NCBI GenBank assembly: GCA_035544215.1
Contig: DATKHY010000007.1
Span: forward strand, 124,001-188,000
Source: Candidatus Binatia bacterium
GTDB lineage: Bacteria > Vulcanimicrobiota > Vulcanimicrobiia > Vulcanimicrobiales > Vulcanimicrobiaceae
DNA: 64,000 bases
Direction: 5' to 3'
Part shown: in pieces, positions 15,939-24,640 of the stretch
Layout of the letters: each line of letters begins with the position of its first letter
Numbering within the stretch: position 1 is the stretch's first letter
Notes under the pieces: model-generated
The model's database searches: none
What the model saw: the letters and a program-made list of their open reading frames with translations, nothing else
What the model was told of the DNA's origin: nothing
Position numbers and translations under genes: made by a program

Positions 15939-17159
15939 TCATTCGTTTTGACACCGGGTGATGTTCTCTTCATTCTCGACCGGGAATGGTTTGACTGGAG
16001 GGAGGCCTACGATTGCGTTGTGCACGTTGTACGCAATCGTGTAGCGTTTGACCGCGTATTGGCCGTACTGTACGTTGCCCAGCAATACGACGTCACTTCC
16101 GTCGGGGAACATCACGTTGAGGCTCGCGTAAATGTTGGTATTGCCTTCGTGCTCGAAGACGCCGTGGCCGAAGATCGAATCGTTTCGTATATTCCAGCCC
16201 ATCCCGTAGCTATCGCCAGGTAGACCCGGACCGGCTGGAGAGCCCGGAAGGGGTAAGCCGTTGGGCGCGAACATGGCCCTTTCGAGCCAACCTTGCACCA
16301 GGCGGTTAGCGCGCAAGGCTTCATCCCAAACGATGACGTCGCTCGCGGTCATGGCCCCCATCCCGGCTGCATCGGACGTGCGAAGATTGAGTTCGGGGCA
16401 TTTGTGAAAGGTGCCGTCGGCGAAGCGTGAGTAGCCGGTCGCGAGCTTCACGTCCCGCTGCGCCCCGCGAATGTACGCGGTCTTCATCCCGAGCGGCCCG
16501 AAGACGTGCGTTTGCATGGCGTGGGCGTACGTGTCTTTCGTCGCGGCTTCGATCGCACGGCCGAGCAGCCAATAAGAGATGTTCGCGTAGTCCCATTTCG
16601 TCCGGGCCGGTCGAATCGGTGGGTTCGCGTTGAGCTTCGTATAGACTTGCGGAACCGTGCTGTTGCCCGTGAAGGCACCGACGATTCCAAACGTCGCGTC
16701 GCCGAGCGGCTGTTCGTTTGCACCTTGCAACCCGCCGATCATCGAGCTCAGTTCGTATAAGGTCATGCGGTTCCCTTAGACGTATTGCGGTAGCAGGACG
16801 CTGACCTTGTCGTCGATTGAGAGGAGTTTGTCGCGGGCGAGCGTCAGGAGCGCTCCCGACGTCATCTGCTTTAGCAGCGATCCGACGCCGACCCGAGTCT
16901 GCGCCGTCATCGGGACTGCGCTCGCCAGATCGGCCTTGCCATAGCCTTTCGCGAAGATGACGCGGCCGTGATATCCGACCGCGACCGAGAGTCCCGGTGT
17001 CTGCGTTCCAATATAGTGAGCCACCGCGGCATCCACGGCAGCTTCGTTGACCGATGCTGCGTGCGAACTTGTCGTCGACTTGGTGCCGCATCCCGGAAGC
17101 AAAACGCACATCACGGTCAGCGCCATCATTGCGCCGAAACGATCACCGAAGGAGCACAT
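15939..17159 (-). pseudogene. Serine hydrolase (class C beta-lactamase family) broken by one in-frame stop
   Basis: Two frames in the same phase, 17159-16776 and 16775-15939, together make about 406 codons, the usual family length. The first half has a lipobox (LLPGC, Cys24) and catalytic Ser94-x-x-Lys97 in VGVGSLLKQMTS, and stops at TAA (16776-16778) right after DDKVSVLLPQYV. The same frame continues GNRMTLYELSSMIGG, then YAN (in KWDYANISYW) and a late FEHEGN. One nonsense change explains everything, so this is a recent pseudogene, a readthrough case or a sequencing error. Confidence 0.75.
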
Positions 17160-17383
17160 AGCGCCTCCCTAAGGAACGCATTGAGGGCCCGCTTCCTGCC
17201 GATCGATTGCCTAATCCTCTTCCACCGGAGAGGGAGCACCGGGCCGCTGCCGCGTCCCGGCGGTTCTATGGGCAGGCCTTAATAGGGTCGGCACGGGGAA
17301 GCGAGGCCACGCCTATAGGCTGACGCTAGGTCGAGAGAGAAGCAAGAAAGGTTCGGCTTGGCTTGGTTCGGAGGGAGGAAAAC

Positions 17384-19360
17384 GTGTTTCACAGGCCTTC
17401 GCTTACGATTCGCCGGTTTTTGGTGTGCGTCGCGTGCGCCTTCGGCATCATCGCCTCCGCTACGCTGGGGGTGCGCACGGTTGCGGCCGGCGTTACCGTC
17501 GTCGTGGACGGGCGCCCCCTGTACTTGAAGCCCGGCCCCATCGAACGCGCCGGACGCGTCTTCGTTCCACTACGGGGCATCTTCGAGCGACTCGGCGCCA
17601 GCGTCGTGTACCAGAATCGTCAGATCAACTCTACGAAGGGCAGCACGAGCGTCTCGCTGCGCATCGGCTCGAGGCAGGCGACAGTGAATGGACAACCGCA
17701 GATCGTCGATGTGGCGCCGTTCATCGTCGGGGCCACGACATACGTGCCGCTGCGGTTCATCGCACAGTCGCTAGGCGCGGTGGTCAACTACAACGGAGCC
17801 ACGCGGCTCGTCGCGATCACCGTGCCCAGGTCCCAGCTGCCCCCGCCACCCCCTGTGCCGAATCCTCCGCCCGTCAGCGTCGTTACCCTGAGAGCACGGC
17901 AACCGGCGCCAGACACGCTGACCGGCAACCGCTTCACGCCGATCGCGGCGCAGTTCTCGCACGAGGTCGACGTAGACAGCGTTCGCGTACGGCTGGACGG
18001 CAACGACATCACCTCGCGCAGCGGCGTCTCGCCGGTCGGTTTTTCCTACAAGCCTCCGGCACCACTCGACTTCGGAACGCATACCGTGCGCGTCGCCGGC
18101 CTCGACCGCGCCGGGTTGCGCTTTGCGCAGTCGTGGTCGTTCACGACGACGCGGCCGGCGCCACCGAACGAGAGTCCGGTGCAGTTGCGCGGCCAGGAGC
18201 CCTCGCCAGGCGCGACGGTGAACAATCGCTTCGCGGTGATCGCGGCGGACTTCACGCCTCAGGCCGATGCCGTCAGCGTGCGTGTCCGGCTGGACGGAAA
18301 CGACATTACCTCGCGTAGCCGCGTTTCGCCGGTCGGTCTTTCCTATAAGCCGCCGGCACCACTCGAGTTCGGGACGCATACCGTACGCGTGACCGGACGC
18401 GGACGAGGCGGGTCGGCATTCGATCGCTCGTGGTCGTTCACAGTCGCGCCATCGCCCGAGAATCCGGTGCAGTTGCGCAACCAGCGGCCCTCGCCGGACA
18501 CCACCGTCGAGAATCGCTTCGCGGAGATCGCGGCAAACTTCGCGCCGGACGCCGAGCCCGCCAGCGTGCGCATCCGGCTCGACGGATATGACATCACCTC
18601 GCGTAGCGGCGTGACGGGGGGCGGTTTTTCCTACCGGCCACCGGCGCCGCTCGATTTCGGAACGCACACCGTAAACGTAACCGGCCGCGGGCGAGCCGGC
18701 TTGTCGTTCGATCGCTCATGGTCGTTCACGGTACGCCGTACCGCGCCGACCCCGATTTCCCTCACCATCAGTTTGCCAGAAGAGAACGAACTCGTCGGAC
18801 GCACCTTCGACGTCGCGGGAACCACCGCAGAGAACGCTAGAGTTCGGGTCACCGCCGGGGCTCCGCAAACGGGCACGGGTCAGTTCAGCGGCACTACGAC
18901 GGCGGGCGCGCGCGGTAACTTCAGGATCTCGGTAACCCTTAGTCCGGCACTTCTTGGCCAGCAAACGGTGACGGTAAAGATCACTGCGACCGATCAGTCG
19001 TCTTCGCAGACTGCAGAGAAAACGCTGCGCCTTCGTTTGAAGCATGCAGCTCCCACCCCGCCGCCGTTCGTCACTCCGATGCCCATGCCGACGCCCGCTC
19101 CGATCCGAACGCCGAGGCTTGTCCCGACCGTCGCTCCGACACCCATGCCGACGCCCGCTCCGATCCGCACACCGAGGATCATCCCGACCGTTGCTCCTAC
19201 CCCGGTGCCAACCGTCGCTCCGACCCGGCCTCCGAGAGTTGTCCCTACCGTCGCTCCGACCCCGGCGCCAACCCTCGCTCCGACCCGTCCACGCAGAGTC
19301 GCTCCGACCGCTTCTCCGTCGGCGACGCCGAGTGGGTCCCAGCAGCCGCGGTTGCGTTAG
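17384..19360 (+). CDS. Large surface protein: stalk domain, Ig-like repeats, Pro/Thr-rich tail
   Basis: About 658 residues from GTG at 17384, chosen for the GGAGGGAGG directly upstream. After a signal peptide comes a copper-amine-oxidase-N/stalk domain (about residues 38-145; VFVPLRGIFERLGASVVY and TYVPLRFIAQSLGA). Three near-identical repeats of about 93 residues follow (RVRLDGNDITSRSGVSPVG, FGTHTVRV, RSWSFT), then an Ig-like domain (FDVAGTTAENARVRV) and a tail of PTVAPTPAPT-type repeats. This build suggests a cell-wall or surface stalk; a carbohydrate- or adhesion-related role is inferred. Pro-rich DNA repeats span 19070-19310. Confidence 0.85.
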   Translation: MFHRPSLTIRRFLVCVACAFGIIASATLGVRTVAAGVTVVVDGRPLYLKPGPIERAGRVFVPLRGIFERLGASVVYQNRQINSTKGSTSVSLRIGSRQATVNGQPQIVDVAPFIVGATTYVPLRFIAQSLGAVVNYNGATRLVAITVPRSQLPPPPPVPNPPPVSVVTLRARQPAPDTLTGNRFTPIAAQFSHEVDVDSVRVRLDGNDITSRSGVSPVGFSYKPPAPLDFGTHTVRVAGLDRAGLRFAQSWSFTTTRPAPPNESPVQLRGQEPSPGATVNNRFAVIAADFTPQADAVSVRVRLDGNDITSRSRVSPVGLSYKPPAPLEFGTHTVRVTGRGRGGSAFDRSWSFTVAPSPENPVQLRNQRPSPDTTVENRFAEIAANFAPDAEPASVRIRLDGYDITSRSGVTGGGFSYRPPAPLDFGTHTVNVTGRGRAGLSFDRSWSFTVRRTAPTPISLTISLPEENELVGRTFDVAGTTAENARVRVTAGAPQTGTGQFSGTTTAGARGNFRISVTLSPALLGQQTVTVKITATDQSSSQTAEKTLRLRLKHAAPTPPPFVTPMPMPTPAPIRTPRLVPTVAPTPMPTPAPIRTPRIIPTVAPTPVPTVAPTRPPRVVPTVAPTPAPTLAPTRPRRVAPTASPSATPSGSQQPRLR

Positions 19361-19403
19361 CGCAGCGCCGATGCGCCGATGCGTTGGCAGAGCCCGCTGG
19401 GGG

Positions 19404-19736
19404 CTAGCATGCGACGTACAGCTCGATGGAGATCAGCCGGTCTTGACGGAATGAAAAACTCTGAAACTGTCCGCACGCCCCTCCGGGCTCCGTAAACTTC
19501 GTCTTCATGGTGGTATACGAAAGCGTCGTGAGGCCCGGCCGGCCCTTGGTATCGGGTCGAGTGGATGCGTATATCCGTTCGACTCGAGCTTGAGTCATAC
19601 CGAGCGCCACGCCGCGCATCGTGTGAACGACGCTGAGATCCGCATTGCTGAGGGGTTTCTGCGGTGATCCGACGTTTGCGGTCAGAGCGAAACCGCGCGA
19701 GTGTAGAGGCTTGGCTCGCGAATGCGTCCGCTCCAA
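19404..19736 (-). CDS. Hypothetical protein, probably truncated
   Basis: 110 residues. The region MRGVALGMTQARVERIYAST has the G-x-x-L-G-M-x-x-x-x-V pattern of BamE/SmpA-like or related small periplasmic domains, followed by beta-rich LTTLSYTTMKTKF and QFQSFSFRQDRLISIEL. No signal peptide is present at this start, so the N-terminus is probably lost. The gene faces the stalk protein convergently. Confidence 0.45.
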   Translation of the reverse strand: MERTHSRAKPLHSRGFALTANVGSPQKPLSNADLSVVHTMRGVALGMTQARVERIYASTRPDTKGRPGLTTLSYTTMKTKFTEPGGACGQFQSFSFRQDRLISIELYVAC

Positions 19737-19890
19737 CGAAATTCGCTGCTCTGCTCGGTGAACGGCAGAGCCAAAAGGTTACGCCGCTTTCACTCTTCCT
19801 CCCATCTTCCGTGGCCCGTCAAGCCCAGACGGCAAACGAGCAAGGTCGGAAATCCGCAACCGCTGAGTTCTGTACGGGGTTACGGCGCTA

Positions 19891-20490
19891 ATGAAGATTC
19901 TAATCGTCGGTGCGAGCGGCACCATGGGAAAAGCAGTCGTTGACGAGTTGAAGCAGCGTCACGAAATCATCACCGCATCGCGAACCAGCGGGGACCATAA
20001 GGTCGACCTCACCGACCTCCAGAGCATCCGCACGCTGTTTGAGCAGGTCGGCAATGTGGACGCGGTCGCAAGCACGGCCGGCAACGTCCATTTCGGGCCG
20101 CTACTCGAAATGACGCCCGAGCAACACCAGGTTGGACTCTCAGACAAGTTGATGGGCCAGGTGTACCTCGCATTGGAAGCGGCGAGACACTTGAACCCCG
20201 GGGGGTCCGTCACGCTCGTTGCGGGCACGCTGAGCAGGGATCCGATTCGTTTCGGTGCGAGCGCATCGCTGGTCAATAGCGCTCTCGAAGGTTTCGTCCG
20301 CGCCGCGGCGATCGAGTTCCCGCCGGGAACGCGAATCAACGTCGTCAGTCCGACCGTTCTCCGGGAGTCGATGGACGCATACGGTGCGTACTTCCCGGGA
20401 ACCGAAGGCGTGCCCACCAAGCGCGTTGCTCTCGCTTTCAGCAAGAGCATCGAGGGCGCGCAGACCGGGCAGGTCTACTCCGTGGAGTAG
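19891..20490 (+). CDS. Short-chain dehydrogenase/reductase
   Basis: 199 residues. The Rossmann start MKILIVGASGTMGKAV has the GxxGxxG nucleotide-binding loop; VDLTDLQSI and STAGNVHFG are the SDR positions for cofactor and the NAG-like turn. The usual Tyr-x-x-x-Lys is replaced by a segment SASLVNSALEGFVRAA, as in a subgroup of short SDRs, so catalysis is uncertain. INVVSPTVL matches the C-terminal SDR motif. Cytoplasmic; substrate unknown. The NTF2-like gene follows 70 bases later. Confidence 0.85.
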   Translation: MKILIVGASGTMGKAVVDELKQRHEIITASRTSGDHKVDLTDLQSIRTLFEQVGNVDAVASTAGNVHFGPLLEMTPEQHQVGLSDKLMGQVYLALEAARHLNPGGSVTLVAGTLSRDPIRFGASASLVNSALEGFVRAAAIEFPPGTRINVVSPTVLRESMDAYGAYFPGTEGVPTKRVALAFSKSIEGAQTGQVYSVE

Positions 20491-20560
20491 TCTCGGCGCA
20501 GCGCAAGGTTTTTTTGTTTTCGAGGCGGGGCACGGTTGCAAAACGGTCAAAAGCACGTAT

Positions 20561-21085
20561 ATGACCAAGACGCCCGATTTTGCAGCCGCGTTCGACGAGC
20601 ACCTACGCGATGAGTTCGAGTTACACGACGCCGCGGCCACGATGACGACGATGAGCGATAACCCTCACCTCTACCACTTGCCTACAATGGCCGGCGGTAA
20701 TGGCAGGGACGAAATATTCAGGTTCTATAGAGACCACTTCGTGACGAAGTGGCCTAAGGACACGAGCACGACACATATTTCGCGAACGATTGGTGAGGAT
20801 CAACTCGTCGACGAGCTCGTCATGCATTTCACTCACGACACGCCAATCGATGCCCTATTGCCCGGCATCGCACCCACTGGGAAGCCGGTCGCGCTGCCGG
20901 TCGTTGTTGTCGTGAAGTTTCAAAACGGCAAAGTTGCGCACGAGCATATCTATTGGGATCAAGCCTGTTTGCTCGTACAGATAGGTCTGTTAGATCGATC
21001 GGATTTGCCGGTAACCGGCGCCGAACAGGCACAAAACCTGCTCGATGGACGCTACGCGACAAATGAGCTGCTCGAGCGTCTATGA
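20561..21085 (+). CDS. NTF2-like (SnoaL-type) protein
   Basis: 174 residues from an ATG at 20561; the longer open frame upstream runs through the SDR gene and is spurious. The pattern fits polyketide-cyclase/SnoaL-like folds: TMSDNPHLYHLPTMAGG, FRFYRDHFVTKWP, HFTHDTPIDALLPG, VVVVVKFQNGKVAHEHIYWD. Such proteins bind small hydrophobic ligands or act as isomerases/hydrolases. Same direction as the dehydrogenase, 70 bases apart, so possibly one transcript. Confidence 0.75.
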   Translation: MTKTPDFAAAFDEHLRDEFELHDAAATMTTMSDNPHLYHLPTMAGGNGRDEIFRFYRDHFVTKWPKDTSTTHISRTIGEDQLVDELVMHFTHDTPIDALLPGIAPTGKPVALPVVVVVKFQNGKVAHEHIYWDQACLLVQIGLLDRSDLPVTGAEQAQNLLDGRYATNELLERL

Positions 21086-21578
21086 TGCACGATCCCCTCG
21101 ACGCCGGCTCCCGATGAAGTGAGCGACGCCGCCGTCACGCACAGCGATGCCGACCGCAGCGCGTGCGAGTACCAAATTTTTGGAACATCGAAAAGAAGAG
21201 ACTTTATCTTCAGCGTTCGGTAGCAAGCAAGGTCGCTCGAGTCCGAGGTCCTTTTTACTCGTACGCCGAATCTAAGGACCAGTGCCTTCGATCCTGACGG
21301 CATGCAGCTCCCAGCACGGGAGCGAGATGAGTTGAAGCCATCGAACCCGTAGCAACCACGAAGCGCCGTCCGAAGATCGCTAAAGTGTACCCACCACACG
21401 AGCATTTCGGAAGCCCGCTAAACGTTTGCCGCATATGCGGCGAAAAGTATTCCTACGTCGAGAGGCCCCAGAGTCCGTTCGCGGTGGGCAAGAAGTAGGT
21501 TAGCCACGGAGCCGCTCCCGCATCGCCTGGCTTGGAATCTTGATTCGATCGCGCGGCGGAGGCGAAACCCTCACGATA
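21086..21578. other. Intergenic with a possible 37-residue CxxC frame
   Basis: About 490 bases. Bases 21385-21498 hold a small frame with a Cys pair, and 21428-21441 is the perfect 14-base palindrome GCCGCATATGCGGC inside it. The rest shows nothing recognisable. Confidence 0.4.
21385..21498 (+). CDS. Possible 37-residue CxxC protein
   Basis: From a GTG the frame reads MYPPHEHFGSPLNVCRICGE then KYSYVERPQSPF and ends AVGKK. CRICGEKY is a typical zinc-knuckle half; HEH could supply the other ligands. The frame stays open upstream to a TGA near 21330 without a better start. No ribosome site. It may be a small regulator or a remnant. Confidence 0.3.
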   Translation: MYPPHEHFGSPLNVCRICGEKYSYVERPQSPFAVGKK

Positions 21579-21824
21579 ATGGATGACGCCCGAAGGCTGG
21601 CGGCCGCGCTCAACGCGCTGGTGAAAGACCCGCAGTTTTCAAACTTGAAGGCGCGTGGTGCGGCACGCCAAGATCCTTCTGTGAACTGGCCGGCGACCAA
21701 GAAGCTCAACGAAGACTTCAACCCCGAGGTTGACGGATTAGAATCTTTTGCTATGAACGACGGGAGTGTTTGCGCTTGGAAGCCGGGCCAGTTCCGCTAC
21801 GCGGCTGAGCGCGCTCTGGCGTAA
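21579..21824 (+). CDS. Hypothetical protein
   Basis: About 81 residues from ATG 21579 (MDDARRLAAALNALVKD); a TTG 13 codons upstream is an alternative. A helical N-terminus is followed by NWPATKKLNEDFNPEVDG and VCAWKPGQFRYAAERALA, a coding-like composition. No family is recognised. It is isolated between intergenic stretches. Confidence 0.4.
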   Translation: MDDARRLAAALNALVKDPQFSNLKARGAARQDPSVNWPATKKLNEDFNPEVDGLESFAMNDGSVCAWKPGQFRYAAERALA

Positions 21825-21995
21825 ATACGGGGCTCCGCCGGTTTGGGGTTAGGCCCCCGGTCGCCTAGCCAGCCGGACGTTTTCGTACGCCTCGGCCGCT
21901 TTTGCCCTGGGCTGCACCTTCGTTGCCGGCACCTGGCATATCCAGACCTACATCGTGGCTCGCGGCTGAAGCGGGGCCGCGCTGCTCCCGGACAC

Positions 21996-22649
21996 CTAAA
22001 ACGGAAAGTCGGTTCGCGTCAGGCCCACGTTTGTTCTTAAATCGTCCACCGATTCGTCGAGCACGATTTGTGACCCCGAATACATAATCTGGCGGACCGG
22101 CCAGTGCGTCTCCTTCGAAAGATACACGATTTGCTCACTGATGTCGTGGTTCGAAACCGGATAGGCGACCTTCAGGTCCAGACGATCGGTTTCGACACCT
22201 CCGATCTTACCGCCGTCCATCTGCGTGAGTTTTCCGGGAATGGTTCTGTAATCGTCGATGATGCCCGGCAGGAGACCCTCAGGAATCGTGACGCCGTGCA
22301 GCGAGATGGCGCGCGGATCGTGTAAGTTGATCTTCACGTGGATGCCGGAGAGAATACCGCCCGCATGACCACTCACCTGGTCGCCGCCTACCCACACCGC
22401 GCCCGAGCCTTTGCCATCGCCGCCGACGATCAGCGTTTTGAGGTAGTGTGGCTTCATGAACGAATACTGATAGACACGGTCTTGCGTCTGCGTTCCATTC
22501 ACTTCGTGAGAGTGTAGAACGCACGTGTAGTCGCTGACACCGGCAAACGTCTGGTCGAACTCCGCAATAGCGGGCGCCTCCTTGGCCGCGCTTGCTGCGA
22601 CGCAACTGGCGCCTACGAGTGCCGCGAACAGCGCTACGGAACGTTTCAA
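21996..22649 (-). CDS. Secreted DUF1571/LolA-like protein
   Basis: 217 residues from a TTG start, with signal peptide ALFAALVGASCVAASAA. The mature part has FDQTFAGVSDYTCVLHSHEV, then YSFMKPHYLKTLIVGGDGKG and LDLKVAYPVSN, EQIVYLSKETHWPVRQIMYS. The incomplete half-barrel pattern and the short spacing of Y-T-C and W-P-V resemble DUF1571 and outer-membrane lipoprotein-sorting folds, which bind hydrophobic ligands in the periplasm. No lol genes are nearby. Confidence 0.7.
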   Translation of the reverse strand: MKRSVALFAALVGASCVAASAAKEAPAIAEFDQTFAGVSDYTCVLHSHEVNGTQTQDRVYQYSFMKPHYLKTLIVGGDGKGSGAVWVGGDQVSGHAGGILSGIHVKINLHDPRAISLHGVTIPEGLLPGIIDDYRTIPGKLTQMDGGKIGGVETDRLDLKVAYPVSNHDISEQIVYLSKETHWPVRQIMYSGSQIVLDESVDDLRTNVGLTRTDFPF

Positions 22650-22862
22650 ATTCGCAGGTCTCTCCTCAGAAAGGCGCGCCTCTCGCGAGGCGAATCGCGC
22701 ACTTTATTTTCTGCAGCTTATCGTACTTTCCTTCGAGACTTATGAGACCATTAGCTGCCGCCCCGATGAAGTGGAAAGTTGTTCCGGGCCCTCAAGTAAC
22801 CGGCAACCCGCGTTTGCGTAAAAGACTGCGACGGCGTCAGCCGATCCGACGAGTCGCCGACA

Positions 22863-23951
22863 CTAGAAATGCAAAAGCGTGAGGATGCCAATCACGACTT
22901 CGACGGCCACGAGCACCACGATGATCACTTCGAGAAACTCATCCCGCCGGCTGCGCGCCTGGTCGCTGAAGAAGCGGTACATCTCGCCGACGCTGGCGAG
23001 CTTGGTATCGATTTGACGCTGCCAGTCCGAGAGACCGAGGCGTTTCGCCGCGGCTCGGTAGATACGCGCGTAATAGGCATCGCCCACAACTTTCAATGCA
23101 TTGCTCGAGCGGTCCGTCAACTCGAGCACGTCAACGATGAGGTAGCGGAGCGTTGCAGCCTGCTCGGCTTCGCGGCGGCCGCGCAACGAGCGCGGCGGGC
23201 CCGCGGGCTGCATCTTGTAGATGACGTCTAACTCCCGGTCGAGGAGCGCGTCGTAGGTGCGCAGCTCGAGCAACTGAGAGTTGGCAAACTCTAAGATGTC
23301 CTCAATCGCGCGCGCGCTCTCTCGTCGATCGTAGACGAAGGCCGTATCCCACTGCAGGATAGTGAGATCGTCCTCGTGGTACGAAAAGCGCATCCGTAAG
23401 GCCTCTTCGGTTTCGGCCGCTGACAACGGCTTGCGCTCACCGAGTAAGAGGCTCGCGAGCGCACCCGAATGATCGTCCACGAGCGTCTCAGCTTCGATCG
23501 CTTCCTCAAAACGTTCAACTTCGATGATCAGATAATCTTCAATCAAAGCCCGGTGGCGTTCGTCCAAAGCATACGCGTATTCATCGCAGATTCGCGCCAC
23601 GGTAGATTCGGCAAAGCGCAGGATCCGCTCGTCACTGCGCGCCCGTTCGGTAAGGGTCGTTAGATCGTTCCACGTGCCGGCGATAGAGAAGGTAAATCGA
23701 AGTGACACGACGCCGTAATCGTAGAGTTTCAGACGTGTCGAACAGCTCTGACCATCGAAATCAACCTCGGGCAGACTCGCGACCAGAGGCGGAACCGGAA
23801 ACTGCAGGTAGGGCGGAGCATGCGGGCGCAAGGGAAGTGCCGCCGGCGCGCGATTATCCCCAGCGAGCGCACTCATCTTAGCCAGATCGATCGTGTCGGC
23901 GACGTCGAATAAGTAGTACGCTTGCACGGCGCCGCTAGCGATTTCGAGCAT
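22863..23951 (-). CDS. RMD1/YagE (DUF155) family membrane protein
   Basis: 362 residues. The N-terminal part (VQAYYLFDVADTIDL, YDYGVVSLRFTFS) is a soluble domain, followed by a long helical region (ILEFANSQLLELRTYDALLD, ALKVVGDAYYARIYRAAA) and a single C-terminal transmembrane helix VIIVVLVAVEVVIGILTLL. This layout matches RMD1/YagE proteins, whose yeast and human relatives act at mitochondrial membranes; the bacterial role is unknown. A 7-base stem (23956-23978) sits just upstream of the ATG and could limit translation. Confidence 0.75.
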   Translation of the reverse strand: MLEIASGAVQAYYLFDVADTIDLAKMSALAGDNRAPAALPLRPHAPPYLQFPVPPLVASLPEVDFDGQSCSTRLKLYDYGVVSLRFTFSIAGTWNDLTTLTERARSDERILRFAESTVARICDEYAYALDERHRALIEDYLIIEVERFEEAIEAETLVDDHSGALASLLLGERKPLSAAETEEALRMRFSYHEDDLTILQWDTAFVYDRRESARAIEDILEFANSQLLELRTYDALLDRELDVIYKMQPAGPPRSLRGRREAEQAATLRYLIVDVLELTDRSSNALKVVGDAYYARIYRAAAKRLGLSDWQRQIDTKLASVGEMYRFFSDQARSRRDEFLEVIIVVLVAVEVVIGILTLLHF

Positions 23952-23955
23952 CGCC

Positions 23956-23978
23956 GCCGCCTTACGGCTTTAGGCGGC
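23956..23978 (-). promoter_or_regulatory. Hairpin just upstream of the RMD1-like gene
   Basis: On the transcript strand GCCGCCT and AGGCGGC form a perfect 7-base stem around AAAGCCGTA, ending 4 bases before the ATG and including the only AAGGCGG-like ribosome site. It could sequester that site; inference only. Confidence 0.3.
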
Positions 23979-24069
23979 CCCTTCCTTTACAGGTACTCAC
24001 TGACACTGCGCGGTGTGAATCGTCGAAGAACCGAGGGGAACCATTTGGCCGCGCGGGGCATATCACTAA

Positions 24070-24345
24070 ATGCAAGCCGACCCGCCTCCGAGTGACGTCC
24101 TCATGCAAAGGGCATTGCTGGTGGCCTTCCTTGGGCTCGCCGTCTATCTCGCGGTTGCCGCCTACTATGGCTTTGTCGTCGGCCAAACCATACGCAAAGC
24201 CGAGGCTTCGAATCCAATGCTCCGAATCGCGGCGACGATGGTTGGCAAGACCGCCACCGAGGACTTCACCATTCGTAGGATGGGCGTGCCGAACTGGATC
24301 GTCCACGCTCCGACGTTTTGGCTGACGTTACGGATGAACGAGTGA
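24070..24345 (+). CDS. Small membrane protein
   Basis: 91 residues with one clear transmembrane helix (ALLVAFLGLAVYLAVAAYYGF) followed by VVGQTIRKAEASNP and a second, more polar segment ending VPNWIVHAPTFWLTLRMNE. No family is recognised. No good ribosome site. The next gene, dodecin, follows 47 bases later on the same strand. Confidence 0.5.
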   Translation: MQADPPPSDVLMQRALLVAFLGLAVYLAVAAYYGFVVGQTIRKAEASNPMLRIAATMVGKTATEDFTIRRMGVPNWIVHAPTFWLTLRMNE

Positions 24346-24392
24346 TCGGGTGGCTTCTCTGCCGATCGATTGTTGCTCGAAGGGAAAACTGA

Positions 24393-24608
24393 ATGTCAGA
24401 TATGCTCAAGGTCATTGAGGTACTCGCTGAGTCGAATAAGAGTTGGGAGGACGCCGCTCAAAATGCCGTCACGCGTGCGGCGGAGACGGTAAAGAATATC
24501 AAGTCGATCTACGTGCAGAATTTCGAGGCGGCCGTCTCGAAAGACCAGATCACCAAGTACCGCATCAACGCGAGGATCTCGTTCCTTCTGGAAAAGAAAT
24601 CCAAATAG
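24393..24608 (+). CDS. Dodecin family flavin-binding protein
   Basis: 71 residues, the usual dodecin length. It opens with MSDMLKVIEVLAESNKSWED, then AAQNAVTRAAETVKNIKSIY and ends YRINARISFLLEKKSK, the strand-helix-strand-strand pattern of dodecins (family: K-V-I-E-x-x-x-x-S-x-x-S-W-E-x-A). Dodecins assemble into hollow 12-mers that store FMN, riboflavin or related flavins in the cytoplasm. The Trp of SWED is the flavin-stacking residue. Confidence 0.9.
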   Translation: MSDMLKVIEVLAESNKSWEDAAQNAVTRAAETVKNIKSIYVQNFEAAVSKDQITKYRINARISFLLEKKSK

Positions 24609-24640
24609 CGTCGACCTCTAAAAGGCCGACGCCTTGACCG

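Noticed and set aside
17425-18318. 297-codon frame inside the stalk-domain protein
   Set aside because: Arg-rich out-of-phase reading of the Ig-like repeats.
19070-19310. CRISPR-like array
   Set aside because: The repeats are in-frame Pro/Thr codons of the surface protein, with no unique spacers.
19391-19407. Fourth copy of the tRNA-end-like repeat (CCCGCTGGGGGCTA)
   Set aside because: It needs an indel to align and can be explained as a small hairpin after the stalk-protein gene.
20500-20517. T-run after the dehydrogenase gene as a terminator
   Set aside because: The T-run is good, but the preceding bases form only a weak stem.
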